From Phymatolithon calcareum (Eukaryota > Rhodophyta > Florideophyceae > Hapalidiales): a DNA stretch of 64,000 bases. Each line of letters opens with the position of its first letter. The first letter of the stretch is position 1. The DNA is taken from NCBI GenBank assembly GCA_977006965.1, contig OZ345352.1, positions 4,092,001 through 4,156,000 on the forward strand. Reading direction: 5' to 3'. The notes below the pieces were generated by a model. It was given only the letters and a program-made list of their open reading frames with translations, ran no database searches and was not told the origin of the DNA. A program made the position numbers and the translations under genes. Below, piece after piece: positions 43,182 through 53,986 of this stretch.

Positions 43182-43990
43182 GCTGAAATCTGCCCGCCCC
43201 TGCTCCCACCCAAAAACGCCGCATACGAGGGACCACATGTGCCTGTCACTCTATTGAAATAAAATAAAATTATAAGCACTTGTTAATTGCTGGAACATCA
43301 TACTGTGTCACACTAAGCTATAACTCGTGACTGTCAGCTCGTCAGGGCTTTCAGCATCTTACTGCACGAGAAATTCAAAGAAACATCTGAAAAACAATGC
43401 ACGAGCTTCTGCAGTCAGATTTGCACGGAAGGGAGGAAAATGCATACAGTCTGAGTTGTGCAGCCTTTAAGCAACACGTCGACATTACGAAGATCTTCCT
43501 GGGTCACTATGAACAATTCCTGAAATCCTTCTGATATTGACGTTGGCATATTTCTAACTTTTCGAATATAGCTTCGCTTCTCGTGAACTGTTCGTTCAAG
43601 AAACAAGAGATTTCAGCCGAATTTTGCATATTGGTGATGTTGCTGAAACGGTTGGCCAGAATGCATGGTTCTGTGCGGATTTTGAAGGTGTAGCAGTTGA
43701 AGTGTCGTACTTGATACTTGAAATCTCCGGAAGCAGCTCAAAAACGTATTCCTTGCCAAGCATTTCCTGAATTACCCATGAGTCCTTCCATTTATCCTAA
43801 ACGAATTTTCAGTGAACTGTTCGCGATACATTTCATACTGATATTTTGAATAAAGCTCCGATTTTTTTAAATAATTCACGAAATTTTTTCATATGAGAGT
43901 TGCAAACTGTTCTCGCATCCAAGACCGGTTAGAGGGATGGCTAAGTATCTTCACAGAAGCTACTCGTATGCCGCTTTATTAAGGTGATGT
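43182..43990. other. Unique sequence at the edge of the recombinase module
   Basis: Homology of copy B to C ends at about 43181. Beyond it the sequence is AT-rich. Two copies of the palindrome GAACTGTTC occur at 43585 and 43814. A 63-codon minus-strand frame (43415-43606) is protein-like but unrecognised. Confidence 0.45.
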
Positions 43991-44800
43991 CTAGAGCGCA
44001 GGAGGACCTTTCTTATAATTGTTAACAAGATACGAGAGGGACTGGTTGTTCTCCTGAATTTTCCACTTCTCATGAAATAGTAGAACCGCTTCCATCCATT
44101 CTAAGTCTATGCCCGCCTCTGTTATGGAAAGAGATTTTTCAAGAGCCACAATCTTGATTAGGCACTTGAACCGATTAAACTGCCTCTTTTGTCCACTATT
44201 AGCCCACCCATATGGTGAATAGTTCTGAATTAGCCTTTTTCGAAGCGTAAGGTCGATTAATTCTCGAAGCGGAGAAATGCCGTGATCCGGAACGCCGTGG
44301 CGCCAAATTTCGATAACATCTTCTATATTCTTCGGCAGCCGAGGAATATACTTCGCGATTGCTGTACGCGTATTTTGACGCTTGCGTATTGGAGAATTGG
44401 TTCTATTGACTTCTTCCACCGAGGCCGGTAATATAAATGCATTTTTTCCTTGACAAGAAGTTGGGCGAGTTGGGCGAGCACAATCATTGCATCGAAGAGC
44501 ATTGGATCCTACCTCATCGTTACGGCAATCATCTCGAATCCCTTGTGTCCTCTCGGTCATTCCTTGTAGTGATTTTCGATTGTAAATGATGTACAATCGC
44601 TCTATGAGCTCGTTTGACCAGTTGCGCATTATATTGTTCCCATCTTTCTTCGCTCGTTCCAAATTGGCTCTTGCCAAGGCAAACATTGGCTTTCCGATAT
44701 TCATGAACGCATTTTCAAACCGAATTACTTGTCTTGGAACCTGGAATCCGGCACCGCTGCCACCTCCCTGAATAGCACGAGCAGTACCAGTGCGCTCCAT
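43991..44800 (-). CDS. Unknown protein, possible GCR1-like DNA-binding domain
   Basis: First ATG is at 44800 (269 aa); the frame is open to 44836 from a TTG. Two CxxC-like clusters are absent except for CNDC near residue 115. The C-terminal half has VIEIWRHGVPDHGISPLREL, then RKRLIQ and KRQFNRFKCLI, a spacing that resembles the fungal GCR1/Crypton-type C-terminal DNA-binding domain (Trp, Gly, then basic residues). That resemblance is by eye only. Palindromes flank the gene on both sides, and a tyrosine recombinase lies 3.7 kb away on the same strand, so a role in binding the palindromes is a reasonable guess. Confidence 0.5.
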   Translation of the reverse strand: MERTGTARAIQGGGSGAGFQVPRQVIRFENAFMNIGKPMFALARANLERAKKDGNNIMRNWSNELIERLYIIYNRKSLQGMTERTQGIRDDCRNDEVGSNALRCNDCARPTRPTSCQGKNAFILPASVEEVNRTNSPIRKRQNTRTAIAKYIPRLPKNIEDVIEIWRHGVPDHGISPLRELIDLTLRKRLIQNYSPYGWANSGQKRQFNRFKCLIKIVALEKSLSITEAGIDLEWMEAVLLFHEKWKIQENNQSLSYLVNNYKKGPPAL

Positions 44801-44836
44801 GTTACCATCGATCTCTTCCTTTTTGCAGCTGTACAA

Positions 44837-46186
44837 AGGGAATGTTTTTCTGAATTCGATATGACCTCAAACGAGATACCATGAACAGTTCACGAAACGA
44901 AATAGCTTCTTGTGATTGTGTAAGGCCAAAGGAATTTTGTCAATTCCTGATTTGCTCAGGAAATAAATAATCATTTGTTCAGATTCATTCTCTGGAATTA
45001 CGTGAACAGTTCATGCACTGAGAACACAGGGATTTGCTGAACGGTTCACGATATGGAGCCAGCGACAGTCATTGAACACTTCGTGTAATCAGATCATAGA
45101 TATTTAATGAACTGTTCACCTAATGCGCCCATTGAGATTCCGTGAACAGTTCGTGTAATGCGATCATAGCTATATGATGAACTGTTCACGTAATGCACTC
45201 ACTGGCATTCTGCGAACAGTTCGCGTAATGCGATAATAGGTATTTCATGAACTGTTCAGGTACTGCTCTCACTGACATTCCGTGAACAGTTCGTTGTATG
45301 CGATCATAGCTATTTGATGAACTGTTCACGGAATGCACTCACTGACATTCCATGAACAGTTCGCGTTATGCTCTAGTAGGTATTTGATGAACTGTTCACG
45401 TAATGCACTCACTGCCATTCCGTGAACAGTTCGTGTTATGCCATCGGAGATATTTGATGAACTGTTCACGAAATGAACTCACTGACATTCCGTGAACAGT
45501 TCGTGTTATGCCATCGTAGGTATTTGATGAACTATTCACGTAATGAACTCAATGACATCTCGTGAACAGTTCGTGTAATGCGATCATAGGTATTTGAAGA
45601 ACGGTTCTTGTAATGCACCCGCTGTCCTTCGGTGAGCACTTCGGGCGGTGAGAACACTGGTATTTGACGAATTGTCTACGTAATAAAACCACTGGCATTC
45701 AATAACAGTTCATGCACTCAGAACATAGGTTTTTGAGGAACTGCTCTCGTGATGCACAGACTAACATTCCTTCAACAGTTCGTTTGACTATATGAAATGT
45801 GCAGAAAGATTCACACTCCCTATTACTCTAAGTGTAGCTAATTTTGTATTTCTATAAGAAAGTATCTTATCACTGCGGCTAGTTCTATCGCGAGAACAGT
45901 TCACGGAACAGTTCTGTTATTGACACATGAACTATTCACGGAATGTCAGAGGGTGTATAACGAGAACAGTTCATCAAACATCTATGCTTCCATTCTATGA
46001 AAAATCAGTCGAAACTGTACTTAGTCTCTGAACGATCCCGCAAACGATGCATATGTGAGGCTAGAACGTCTCACAGAGCTTCCAACAGCGTCACATGATG
46101 CATGTGATACTAGAAAAGTCACAAGTCAATCTGCAGTGTGGAATTTTACTCTTGGAGAACCTTCGAAGCGGTGCTACATTGCTTTG
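44837..46186. repeat. Region of palindromic GAACWGTTC motifs, including the 35-bp phased array
   Basis: Outside the array (45004-45782, listed separately), single motif copies occur at 44883, 45894, 45906 and 45964, with variants at 45929 and 46781. No reading frame of note is present. Confidence 0.8.
45004..45782. repeat. Palindrome array with exact 35-bp spacing
   Basis: GAACAGTTC and GAACTGTTC alternate. GAACTGTTC or one-base variants begin at 45039, 45109, 45179, 45249, 45319, 45389, 45459, 45529 and 45599; GAACAGTTC or variants begin at 45004, 45074, 45144, 45214, 45284, 45354, 45424, 45494 and 45564. Spacing is 35 bp throughout, so the unit is 70 bp with two palindromes. Degenerate sites continue at 45634, 45669, 45703, 45738 and 45773. 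Sequence between the palindromes (CACTCACTGACATTC, ATCATAGGTATTTGATG) is also conserved. The pattern fits regularly phased sites for a dimeric DNA-binding protein, like iterons of an origin or a partition site. Confidence 0.9.
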
Positions 46187-46624
46187 TTACATTCCGAAGG
46201 CTTTCTCAGGAACTTCAGAAACACTGTTAATAATGTGGCGGATGTGCTCCTTTGTATTCATTTTTTCGTCCGGGAAATATTCCTCAAATTCGTTCATTGC
46301 TTCTAGGACGAACTCGACTGTATTATCCTCTGCATTTTTGTCAATCTCGAGCACCGTTATCATTGCGAGAAGGTTTCCGGCAAAACATGTGTCAATGGCC
46401 AAATTCGCCAGAAAAATACCGTGCACTGGTACGCCGCCTCGTTTCGAAGACACGGATAGATGCTTTCGACCGAACATGACACAGGTTCTTGACATTAGAT
46501 CCCAATCAGATGCGAGAACAGCATCCTTAAGTGCTTCGAAAGATAGAATACGAAGAGCATCTTGCTCTACCTGTGCATCGCGCATGATTCCTGCCGGAGG
46601 GCGCCCCGTTCCATACTCTCCCAT
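46187..46624 (-). CDS. Small protein of unknown function
   Basis: 145 aa from ATG 46624. Composition is coding-like: an N-terminal EQDALRILSFEALKDAVLAS helix, a hydrophobic middle (VPVHGIFLANLAIDTCFAG) and an acidic C-terminal part (NEFEEYFPDEKMNTKEHIRH). In another frame, 46754-46600 encodes a plausible N-terminal extension (MRFLKHIHIYLAKFTAETFG), so a one-base frameshift may hide a longer gene of about 185 codons. It lies between the palindrome array and the recombinase gene, on the recombinase strand. I recognise no family. Confidence 0.5.
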   Translation of the reverse strand: MGEYGTGRPPAGIMRDAQVEQDALRILSFEALKDAVLASDWDLMSRTCVMFGRKHLSVSSKRGGVPVHGIFLANLAIDTCFAGNLLAMITVLEIDKNAEDNTVEFVLEAMNEFEEYFPDEKMNTKEHIRHIINSVSEVPEKAFGM

Positions 46625-46754
46625 CGTCCTGCTTGACGCCGTATGGAGTTTTTGGTGGTGATTTGGTCCGTATTAATCGTACTGCTAGATCTCTGCCAAA
46701 CGTTTCGGCTGTGAATTTAGCGAGGTAAATATGAATATGTTTCAGAAATCTCAA

Positions 46755-47288
46755 ACAAATATGAAAGCTCCTTTGCGCCTGAATTGTTCACGATACGGAC
46801 TGAAACTGCTCATTGATGTATTTATAGATTGAATAAACCACTACGGTAGAGCGAATTGGTACCATCGATCGAGAGAGAACCAATGTGTTCTCGAAAAGGT
46901 GAAAATATTGAACGGTAGACCTAAGCGCACAGATCTAAGTTAGGAAACGGTTTGAGTACACTGCTGATCTTTACCAACATACTGACAAATCAACGAATGC
47001 TCCCTTGAGAAGATCCCTTAAATTCCACTATCCCTCGTCAAAACGTTTATAGCAGGCTGAATTGTGCTTTCTTGAACATCTGTCGAGATATATGGCTATG
47101 ATTTTTTCACCTGGTACACAATAGTGATGTGATTGTCCAAGAGTTTGGTCATAAAATTTGGCCGGCTTGCCACGGAAAGGCTAGTTCAAGTTCTGAAATT
47201 AAACGAAGATATTCAGTTTACTAAACTCAATATCCTCATTGTATCAATGCCTTTCGCAACATATCATGTTGATATATATCTATAGACT
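46755..47288. other. Intergenic sequence 3' of the recombinase gene
   Basis: AT-rich, no gene seen. One variant palindrome (GAATTGTTC, 46781) lies at its left edge. Confidence 0.4.
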
Positions 47289-48698
47289 CTAGTCCAATAC
47301 TCCGCAAACATCTGTTAGAAATGCATTGAAAGTACTTGGATTATGCGCCCATTCAGTTTCTTCTCGCATTTTTTTTGCGTGACTAATGAAGTCCTCCGCA
47401 GAACTAAATCGTGGCAAGTCCTCAGGGGTACAGTCGTTATAAGAGCTGCAATAATTTGAATAGGCATGAAAGCCCTTCATTTGAACAATTTCCATAACCT
47501 GTTCATCTCGAAGGTTTAGCGAGCGATACAGCTGGACAGATCCTCTTTTCAATGAGTGTCCCGTAAATTTTTTCGCCAGTTTTTTCCCAATGCCGAGACA
47601 CTCCATTCGCATTTGGAGAAAGGCCTTGTACTTTGAATAAGAAAGAACAGTTTTTGGGTCAATGACGCATATAAACTTTGTCTTCTTCACATCACAAAAA
47701 ACAGGACCGGGAACAGATCCTCGAACAACGAGCCATGACTCTAAGGCGAGGAACGGGTCCATTAGAATGGAGTGACGCAAAGGAGTGTTTCCCGGCCACT
47801 CTCGAAGACGATAGGACCTTGTTTCCGTACAGTTCTTGATAGATTCAGTAATCTCCAGTGTTGTTTCGCTTGACAGTATCGACAAATGCTCCGTTGAAAG
47901 CTTCTGAACCTCGTCGAATCGAACACCCATATTGAGGCCCAGAACAAAAATCGCATGCAGTTGAATATCCCTTGGGTCTGGATCATTTCCGTTCAGGTCT
48001 ACACCTCCATACCAGAATCGCTCAGCGTGGTCACAAACATGTGTAGGGGTCAATGGACTTGCGCGAAGCGTTTGTATTCCACGTTGTGCAAGAATAACGC
48101 GATGTGCTCGCCGTAGAGCTGCAATTTCTGGGTTCATCGTTAAAGGGTTTCCAGTCGCAGTACCGTTTAGATCGTTTGGACTCCATGCTTGATGATGCCC
48201 GTACTCTTCGTACACATGCCGCAGACCTTGTATTATGCATCCCATGGAATTGTTTCTTAGAATCGAAGTTAGGTCTGGTGACGTCATCTTACAATATTCT
48301 GCCAGTAAGTTCATGATAAGAACAGAGCTGTTCGCATTCACTTGCATCGGGTCAGGAGCGTTGTGTCTTGCAGCATATGCGAAAAGAAGTTTTTTGGACC
48401 TTTCCTTGTTATTCAATGTTGACCTGCTGGAGGCCGATCTCAGGATTACGTGTCGTGGCAGAAGAGATTCGTTGACAAACGTCGAATCTTTTGTTGCTCT
48501 GGATCCTCTTCCACGAGGAGGCGTTTCGGCCAGACATATCTCGTCTCCACCCTCCATGGAAATGGAATCAAAAATGTTCCAGCGATAGAAATTGAAAGGA
48601 AACGGTTTGCGCTTTTGGAATGATGAGTCAGAATGTAAATATGACGAAAAAATCCTATTCAGGAATGTTTTCGAACTTTCCAAATTATTTCGCTGCAT
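47289..48698 (-). CDS. Tyrosine recombinase (integrase family)
   Basis: The frame opens at a GTG (48743); ATG 48698 (469 aa) or ATG 48557 (422 aa) is the likely start. Numbered from the GTG, the catalytic core shows Arg275 in NMGVRFDEV, a Lys-bearing strand region, His396 in TGHSLKRG, His426 in KGFHAYSNY and Tyr435 exactly nine residues after it, the standard spacing of the nucleophile. The place of the second catalytic Arg is Lys399, with Arg400 next to it. The layout resembles Crypton/DIRS-type eukaryotic recombinases more than bacterial Xer. Such enzymes insert and excise circular DNA through a Tyr-DNA link. It is divergent from the 529-aa gene across a short shared promoter region. Confidence 0.7.
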   Translation of the reverse strand: MQRNNLESSKTFLNRIFSSYLHSDSSFQKRKPFPFNFYRWNIFDSISMEGGDEICLAETPPRGRGSRATKDSTFVNESLLPRHVILRSASSRSTLNNKERSKKLLFAYAARHNAPDPMQVNANSSVLIMNLLAEYCKMTSPDLTSILRNNSMGCIIQGLRHVYEEYGHHQAWSPNDLNGTATGNPLTMNPEIAALRRAHRVILAQRGIQTLRASPLTPTHVCDHAERFWYGGVDLNGNDPDPRDIQLHAIFVLGLNMGVRFDEVQKLSTEHLSILSSETTLEITESIKNCTETRSYRLREWPGNTPLRHSILMDPFLALESWLVVRGSVPGPVFCDVKKTKFICVIDPKTVLSYSKYKAFLQMRMECLGIGKKLAKKFTGHSLKRGSVQLYRSLNLRDEQVMEIVQMKGFHAYSNYCSSYNDCTPEDLPRFSSAEDFISHAKKMREETEWAHNPSTFNAFLTDVCGVLD

Positions 48699-48743
48699 CA
48701 CGCCAATAATATGAAAAGAGCTTGAAATCTCGAAGTATTTCAC

Positions 48744-49005
48744 AGTGAGAGTTATTTTCGGCTGGAAAGAAACGGTCTCCTTAGATTATTGCTTATTTTA
48801 AAATTGGGAATATTCATGACACCGAGATTTCGAACAATTCAATAAAAATTGGGTATAATCATCAGGAATTGATCAAATAATCAGCACGTATCTGCCCTTG
48901 ATTAGCTGTCTTCCTACCACTATTTTCACGAACAGACTTCCTGGAATTCGTCCTTCAACACTCAACACGCAAGCTGCTTCTGTTGTTCAAGGCGGTTTTG
49001 CCCCA
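48744..49005. promoter_or_regulatory. Shared upstream region of two divergent genes
   Basis: The region between the recombinase start and the first ATG of the + strand gene is AT-rich (TTATTTTAAAATTGGG, TCAATAAAAATTGGG). No GAACWGTTC site lies in it. Its position suggests a bidirectional promoter. Confidence 0.35.
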
Positions 49006-50595
49006 ATGCCTCGTTCCACTCTTTTACCAAACGTTGATCCTGAAATCGCAGAGATCTATTCGGAGGAGCTTCGTGATCTTCCAATGCAATCATCGCTCTC
49101 CTCTGCGCTCAATGACCTTTCCGATATGAAGCTTTTCGGCAACTCAGTTCGAGATGAAGACCTCTTTCGAAAGCTCAGAGATCTTTCCAAGGCAATCGTT
49201 GACCAAGTTTTCACAGAGAAAGACGTACGTGATCTCAACATTGCGAGATCAACAATAACGGGATACAACAAGAGATGCGCAGCTCGACATGCGGGGCTAC
49301 TCTGGGGATTATTTTTGGGACGTAGCGGCTCCGAGGACTGCTTGAAGTATGGGAGCATCGCGGAGGCGAATTTTGTTTGCGATATGGCGTCAAAGGAAAT
49401 TTGTTTGCTGACGCAGCTTGGATACGACTCTCCGCCATGGCTAAAGGAAATACCCATGCTTTCGCTGTGCATATTTCGCCTGGCCGTCATGCACGTGGGG
49501 CTCCGGTACGAGATTGAAGATTCGAAAATTGACCGACAAGACTACGACGAGCACTGGAGTAGCTCTAAGACCGAACGGACCATTTCTTTTGTCCTGAACG
49601 CCGTTAAGGATGAGTTGAACAAAATGCGATTCGAATATTCGGGTGAGTATTTGAAAGAGGAAGGAATTGGATCCAAGTACGGGGAGGAACTCGATACCGC
49701 TTTGCGGCTGACGGAAAGAGTATTGTTCGCGTTGAACGATGTTTTACCCATCATTCAGGTTTTTAGTCCTGACTCTGATGTTCGCGCGGGCTGGATATTC
49801 GAAAGCGGTGTTGAAGATAATCCTAAATGGCGATGGAAAGCTCCAAGCATGCATAGGATTCTTTACCATGATGGAGAATACGCAGCGTCCAGGGTATCAA
49901 AGAAGCAAAAGAAAATTTCGCATCCGAAGCCAGTGTACTCACTCATGCATGAGTTACTTACGATTTGTGAAACTTCAAATCGCCGCTCGGGATCATCTCA
50001 GAGCTCAGGGATGCGTACAATATCGAAGCAAGCAGCGAGAGATTTCTTGACCACAGTTGCGGCAACGTACCACTTTCTCAATGAATCTGGAAAAAAGAGT
50101 ACCTGTGATTCCATTGCGGAGTATCACTCGTATTCGGCGAATGATCTTGATTTCGTTCAAGTACGGAATGTGCAATTCCAAGCAGCTGTTCTTCAAATGT
50201 GGGAATGCTTGAAAGCATCTACAGAAGATCGGCGGAAGGAAATTGTAGAAGATCTCAAGAAAGAAGCCCATCGCGCAAATGAGGAATGTGACCTCTACTT
50301 CATTCGTTTCCCGACTGCGGGATGCAAAGAAGGGCTCAACAATTTCTTGTTTACCCCTATGTTCATTTGCTGCTTTTCGTTCGGAGGTGGTTCTTTGTAC
50401 GAGAGAGCTAATCTCGTCCTAATCAAGCATTACAAAAGTGAGCTGATACGCGCACGCGAGAAGGATACGAGAGTGGAAGATGATCTTGCTTCTAACCATG
50501 AACTGAACATCGGACAAGAGCTAAATCTTCAAAACAATGAGAAAAGTATGAATTTGGATGAAGACGCGGATCACATGATGAACCTGAATATTTGA
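49006..50595 (+). CDS. Unknown 529-aa protein of the recombinase module
   Basis: The frame is open from 48898 (TTG), but the first ATG is 49006. No internal stop. Features: a charged N-terminal helical part, a hydrophobic stretch around GLLWGLFLGRSG, a central Cys/Met-containing helical part (EIPMLSLCIFRLAVMHVGLR), a short basic patch (SKKQKKISHPK) and an acidic C-terminal tail (MNLDEDADHMMNLNI). Coding character is clear, but I recognise no family. Its divergent placement beside the recombinase suggests that it belongs to the same element, perhaps as a replication or regulatory protein; that is inference. Confidence 0.6.
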   Translation: MPRSTLLPNVDPEIAEIYSEELRDLPMQSSLSSALNDLSDMKLFGNSVRDEDLFRKLRDLSKAIVDQVFTEKDVRDLNIARSTITGYNKRCAARHAGLLWGLFLGRSGSEDCLKYGSIAEANFVCDMASKEICLLTQLGYDSPPWLKEIPMLSLCIFRLAVMHVGLRYEIEDSKIDRQDYDEHWSSSKTERTISFVLNAVKDELNKMRFEYSGEYLKEEGIGSKYGEELDTALRLTERVLFALNDVLPIIQVFSPDSDVRAGWIFESGVEDNPKWRWKAPSMHRILYHDGEYAASRVSKKQKKISHPKPVYSLMHELLTICETSNRRSGSSQSSGMRTISKQAARDFLTTVAATYHFLNESGKKSTCDSIAEYHSYSANDLDFVQVRNVQFQAAVLQMWECLKASTEDRRKEIVEDLKKEAHRANEECDLYFIRFPTAGCKEGLNNFLFTPMFICCFSFGGGSLYERANLVLIKHYKSELIRAREKDTRVEDDLASNHELNIGQELNLQNNEKSMNLDEDADHMMNLNI

Positions 50596-51330
50596 ACGAC
50601 ATGCCGATAGCTTTTCGTAAACGAATCCCCTTATCTCAAACACCATAAAGATGAATCGAATATTTCTTATTTGTAGAACTAAGCCAATAGGAACAGGGAG
50701 AGTTTGGGAGCTTGATTTGTTTTTCATGTCACCGTTACTCAAATTTAGCCAAGGTTGAGTAGATCAGACCTCCATTTGTTGGCGGAAAGTGCTGTGGAAA
50801 AACGGGTGTATTACTTTTTCCCTAATGGGCAGACGGCGAATCGAGGGTTGAAGTTTCTTCCATTCGATACTGTCGTTAGCGAGTTTGACTGTGGCTTTCA
50901 CGTCTCGTTCAGTTACGTCACCAAGCGTTGGTCTGACGCATTGTAGCAGCACCTGGCGGACCTGGCGCCTCGTCGATTCAACGAATGTGGCCCAGAAAGC
51001 CCCATCTTAGGTCTCTGGCCCGCATCACCACGTCGATACTGGGTGTCCTGGCTTTGTCGTCTATTAGTCTCTCCGTTATTCTCTTAGCATCTTAGCACCT
51101 GTTATCTTGAGTTTCACCCGCACTTGTTATGTCATCTTCCATGATGCACAGTCGCATAGGAGAGTTAATAGGACAGAGCGGCCAAAGAGACGAAACCTTA
51201 GACTTGTCAGAAGTTTCAAATCGGTCAGAATCCGTTTGAGATCTTGAAAGCGGTACAAGGAAATTTGGAGGTGTTGGTTGCCAGAAACAAAGAGGTCACC
51301 GTCTGCTACTGTATTACATCAAGGGTCTCT
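50596..51330. other. Intergenic sequence, no feature seen
   Basis: Only short frames of up to 63 codons occur and none has a recognisable motif. It separates the recombinase module from the first CGCGAAA repeat block. Confidence 0.4.
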
Positions 51331-51800
51331 CATACTGTAGATGCAAGATATTGTTGCTCCACGACATCCGAGATATTATCACGGCACCTTTTTGCGTGTC
51401 CTTGTTGGAATGAGAAACCGTGTGGTTGCGTATGTATGCGATGATATTGATACACGTTTTTGGACATATTCTCTTCATGATGTCCAGAAACGCGAAAGGG
51501 TGCACATTTATGCTATCAAAATATCATTGGAGTGCTCGTTTTCGCGTCTTATGCGCTGCAGCAATAGCAAGAAACGCGAAAAGGTGCATGTGTATGATAC
51601 GAAAAATCATTAAAGTGCTCGTTCTCGCGTCTGTGTCTCTGCTGTACGGACAGGTAACGCGAAAATGTGCAATTTCATGATAGAAGAAAACTTAAAAATG
51701 CAAATAATTGTGCTGTTTTGTCGTCTAGGCCTGTGAATGGCGCGAAAATGTCCACGTTTATCACACGAACCATCATGGAGTGGTGCTGTAACCGTGCTGC
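51331..51800. repeat. CGCGAAA block, first copy (four 83-bp repeats)
   Basis: Matches 53987-54456 without net gap at an offset of 2,656 bp, strongly for the first ~430 bp. CGCGAAA recurs at 51491, 51575, 51658 and 51741, a period of 83-84 bp. In the first two units an inverted TTCGCG or CTCGCG follows about 50 bp later, so each could fold into a hairpin. A short direct repeat (GGTCACC, then ACTGTATTAC) lies on each side at about 51293 and 51848. Confidence 0.8.
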
Positions 51801-53986
51801 GCTCCTTTCCAGATTCGCAGTCACGTGCTTGTTAACAGGGACTAAGGGGTCACCTTCTGCAGACTGTATTACGCCATGAGATTTAAATTTCCCGGTGTTA
51901 GCAAGCTCTTCGGGTTCTACACGGACGCGTTGGAGCTCTTTTTGCGATTTTTCTTGTTTTTTCTTCTTTCACCAGCTTTTCTGCGATTTTTGCGGCATGG
52001 GAAGCGACGATCTGGGGTGCCAGTTTGGATACGAGGTCCCATTGCTCCTCTGTAAGACGGAGTGCTTCTCGAGCGTCGTCTTCAAAGTATTCGACAGCGA
52101 CGCGTATTTGGCTTCTAGTGTTTAGTCGAAAGACAGTGCTCATGTGCCAGTCCAGCTGTCCGAGGTCGTCCAGCTTCGGATAGCGATCTTGGCGCCCACT
52201 GGAGTTCCACGGCATACTAAGACGTGGTACTTATTCTATTTCAAGACTAGAGAGATTCGGTAGTATCCTCAACGCAGCGTTGACATTGGCGCTGCCCTTA
52301 CAGGATGGCGTTAGAGGGGCCGACATCGATCGTTGAGATCAATTTCTCTCTCGTTGGATGCAAGTCCCCCGCTAAGAGCTTAGTCTTGCAGCGGATGTTG
52401 TGATAGCGTGGTAGGCTTGGAGACTGCCTGCCTTGACAGACTTTAGGAAGATCTGCGGTTTTATTCGAAAACATAGAACCGAAATTTTGGCGACTTTGCT
52501 TTCACGGCGTCCAACGGTCTAGCTCCCCAGAGAAGGCGAGCAATGTCGCGCTTCTCCTTACTAGAGTTCCCGGACACCGTCCAGTAACTCTTAGGAACCT
52601 CCTCCCGGACAAGCACCGCTTGCCGGAGAACCGGATTGCCGTAGTTGTAGCCGTGCGATAGCTTCACTACTACTACAAAAGACTATGAAGGGTGGGTGGG
52701 TGGTAAACAAAAAACGTGAGCTGCCAACTCGAAAAGCTCTCCTGTCAACCTTCCGCCGAGATATCAGATATCCACGAGTCCTTGTGGAAAAAGGACAGCC
52801 GGTGTACCAAAGAGCTCCTTACGCTGTTCGCTGCCTTACGCGCGGTTCACGTCTCGGTTCAGGCAGGTTCCGAAGTTCGTGCCTCCGTGTGAATGCGTCT
52901 GCAAGCTTGCGATGCGTGTGCTCGAGATTAAGGTTTCTTCGGCGTCCTGCTTGATATAGGCATTTCGATCCGCGAGGCTCGAACTCTGGAGCAGTTGTTG
53001 GCGACTGTGCGCGCCGGTGGGACTGTCGTGCAATCTTTTGACTCTGAGCTGTGCGGCGCCGCGTTTTCCTGGCGGGTGTGCGCGTCTGTGAATATGACGC
53101 ACAAATTCTCGGCCGGTCGCAGTGCGGCGCCGCGTGGCGCTACCTGATGAGAGGGTCGCATGGAGAGCTTATGGAAGGCGTTCTTGGCCCGGTCGTCATA
53201 CGCCTAACGTTTCTTCCCGGCGGCCATCGATTGTGGCGGCTAGGCGCTGTCGGGCGACTTAGGTTGTCATGGGAGCGTCTTTGCGCGTAACGGCTTCTCG
53301 AATGCCGCTGGTTGCGCCTCGAGACTGTGTCGAACGACTTGGCTCGGCATGGGAATCGCGCGCGCGCCGCCGCTCCTTGACTGCCACTGGTTGCGGCTCC
53401 AAGACAGTCTTTGGTATTGCCGATTAACGCTCGAATGTCATCGCGCGTGGTCGCTTTCCCGCTGCCGATGGATGCGTCGCCGCGACAAACCAATGGGTAT
53501 CGAATCATGCGGAGCACCGGCGGTAGTTGTCTTGTAGTGGCGTGCATGCCATCATCGGTGGTCTGCACGCAGTGTATGATCTCAAGAGGTAGGTGATGGC
53601 AGGATTGAGGTGGGAAAATCTGAGAAGATTTCCATACCTCCGCACCGTCTCTGGCCTTGCTGCTCATACAAGGGGTGTTCTTCGAAAAGGGTATTTTTGT
53701 GGACGAGGATTTTATGCAGGAGATAAGGTGGGACAAGGTGCGGATGAAGCGTTAATTTCGTGCTTAACACAGCATTCTGGGTCAGGTTTATGTGCATTTC
53801 AACGACTTCAACTTTGAACTAACGTATAGGTGTGCTTCACGCCTCTACACATAGGTGTGCTTTTTCGAGTAGAATGGACCATAGGAGAGAGAGATGTACG
53901 CGGCTTCGAAAGGGCGTGCCGCTGCGCAGGGTACCTTTCGATGGATGAGAGACATGTTCCCAACAGAAAGAAGGAGCAGTGCCGCT
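51801..53986. other. Sequence between the two CGCGAAA blocks
   Basis: No clear gene. Two short minus-strand frames are protein-like: 51898-52215 (105 codons; YFEDDAREALRLTEEQWDLV, Lys-rich end) and 52461-52667 (68 codons; SYWTVSGNSSKEKRDIARLL). The part at about 52850-53560 is GC-rich with repeated GCGGCGCCGCG words and unlike its surroundings. It is probably a mosaic of gene fragments. Confidence 0.35.

Noticed and set aside
45004-45782. CRISPR-like array
   Set aside because: Repeats are short 9-bp palindromes, the intervening sequence is itself conserved rather than unique, and the window is eukaryotic.
48898-49005. Start of the 529-aa protein at 48898
   Set aside because: The codon is TTG; the first in-frame ATG is at 49006.
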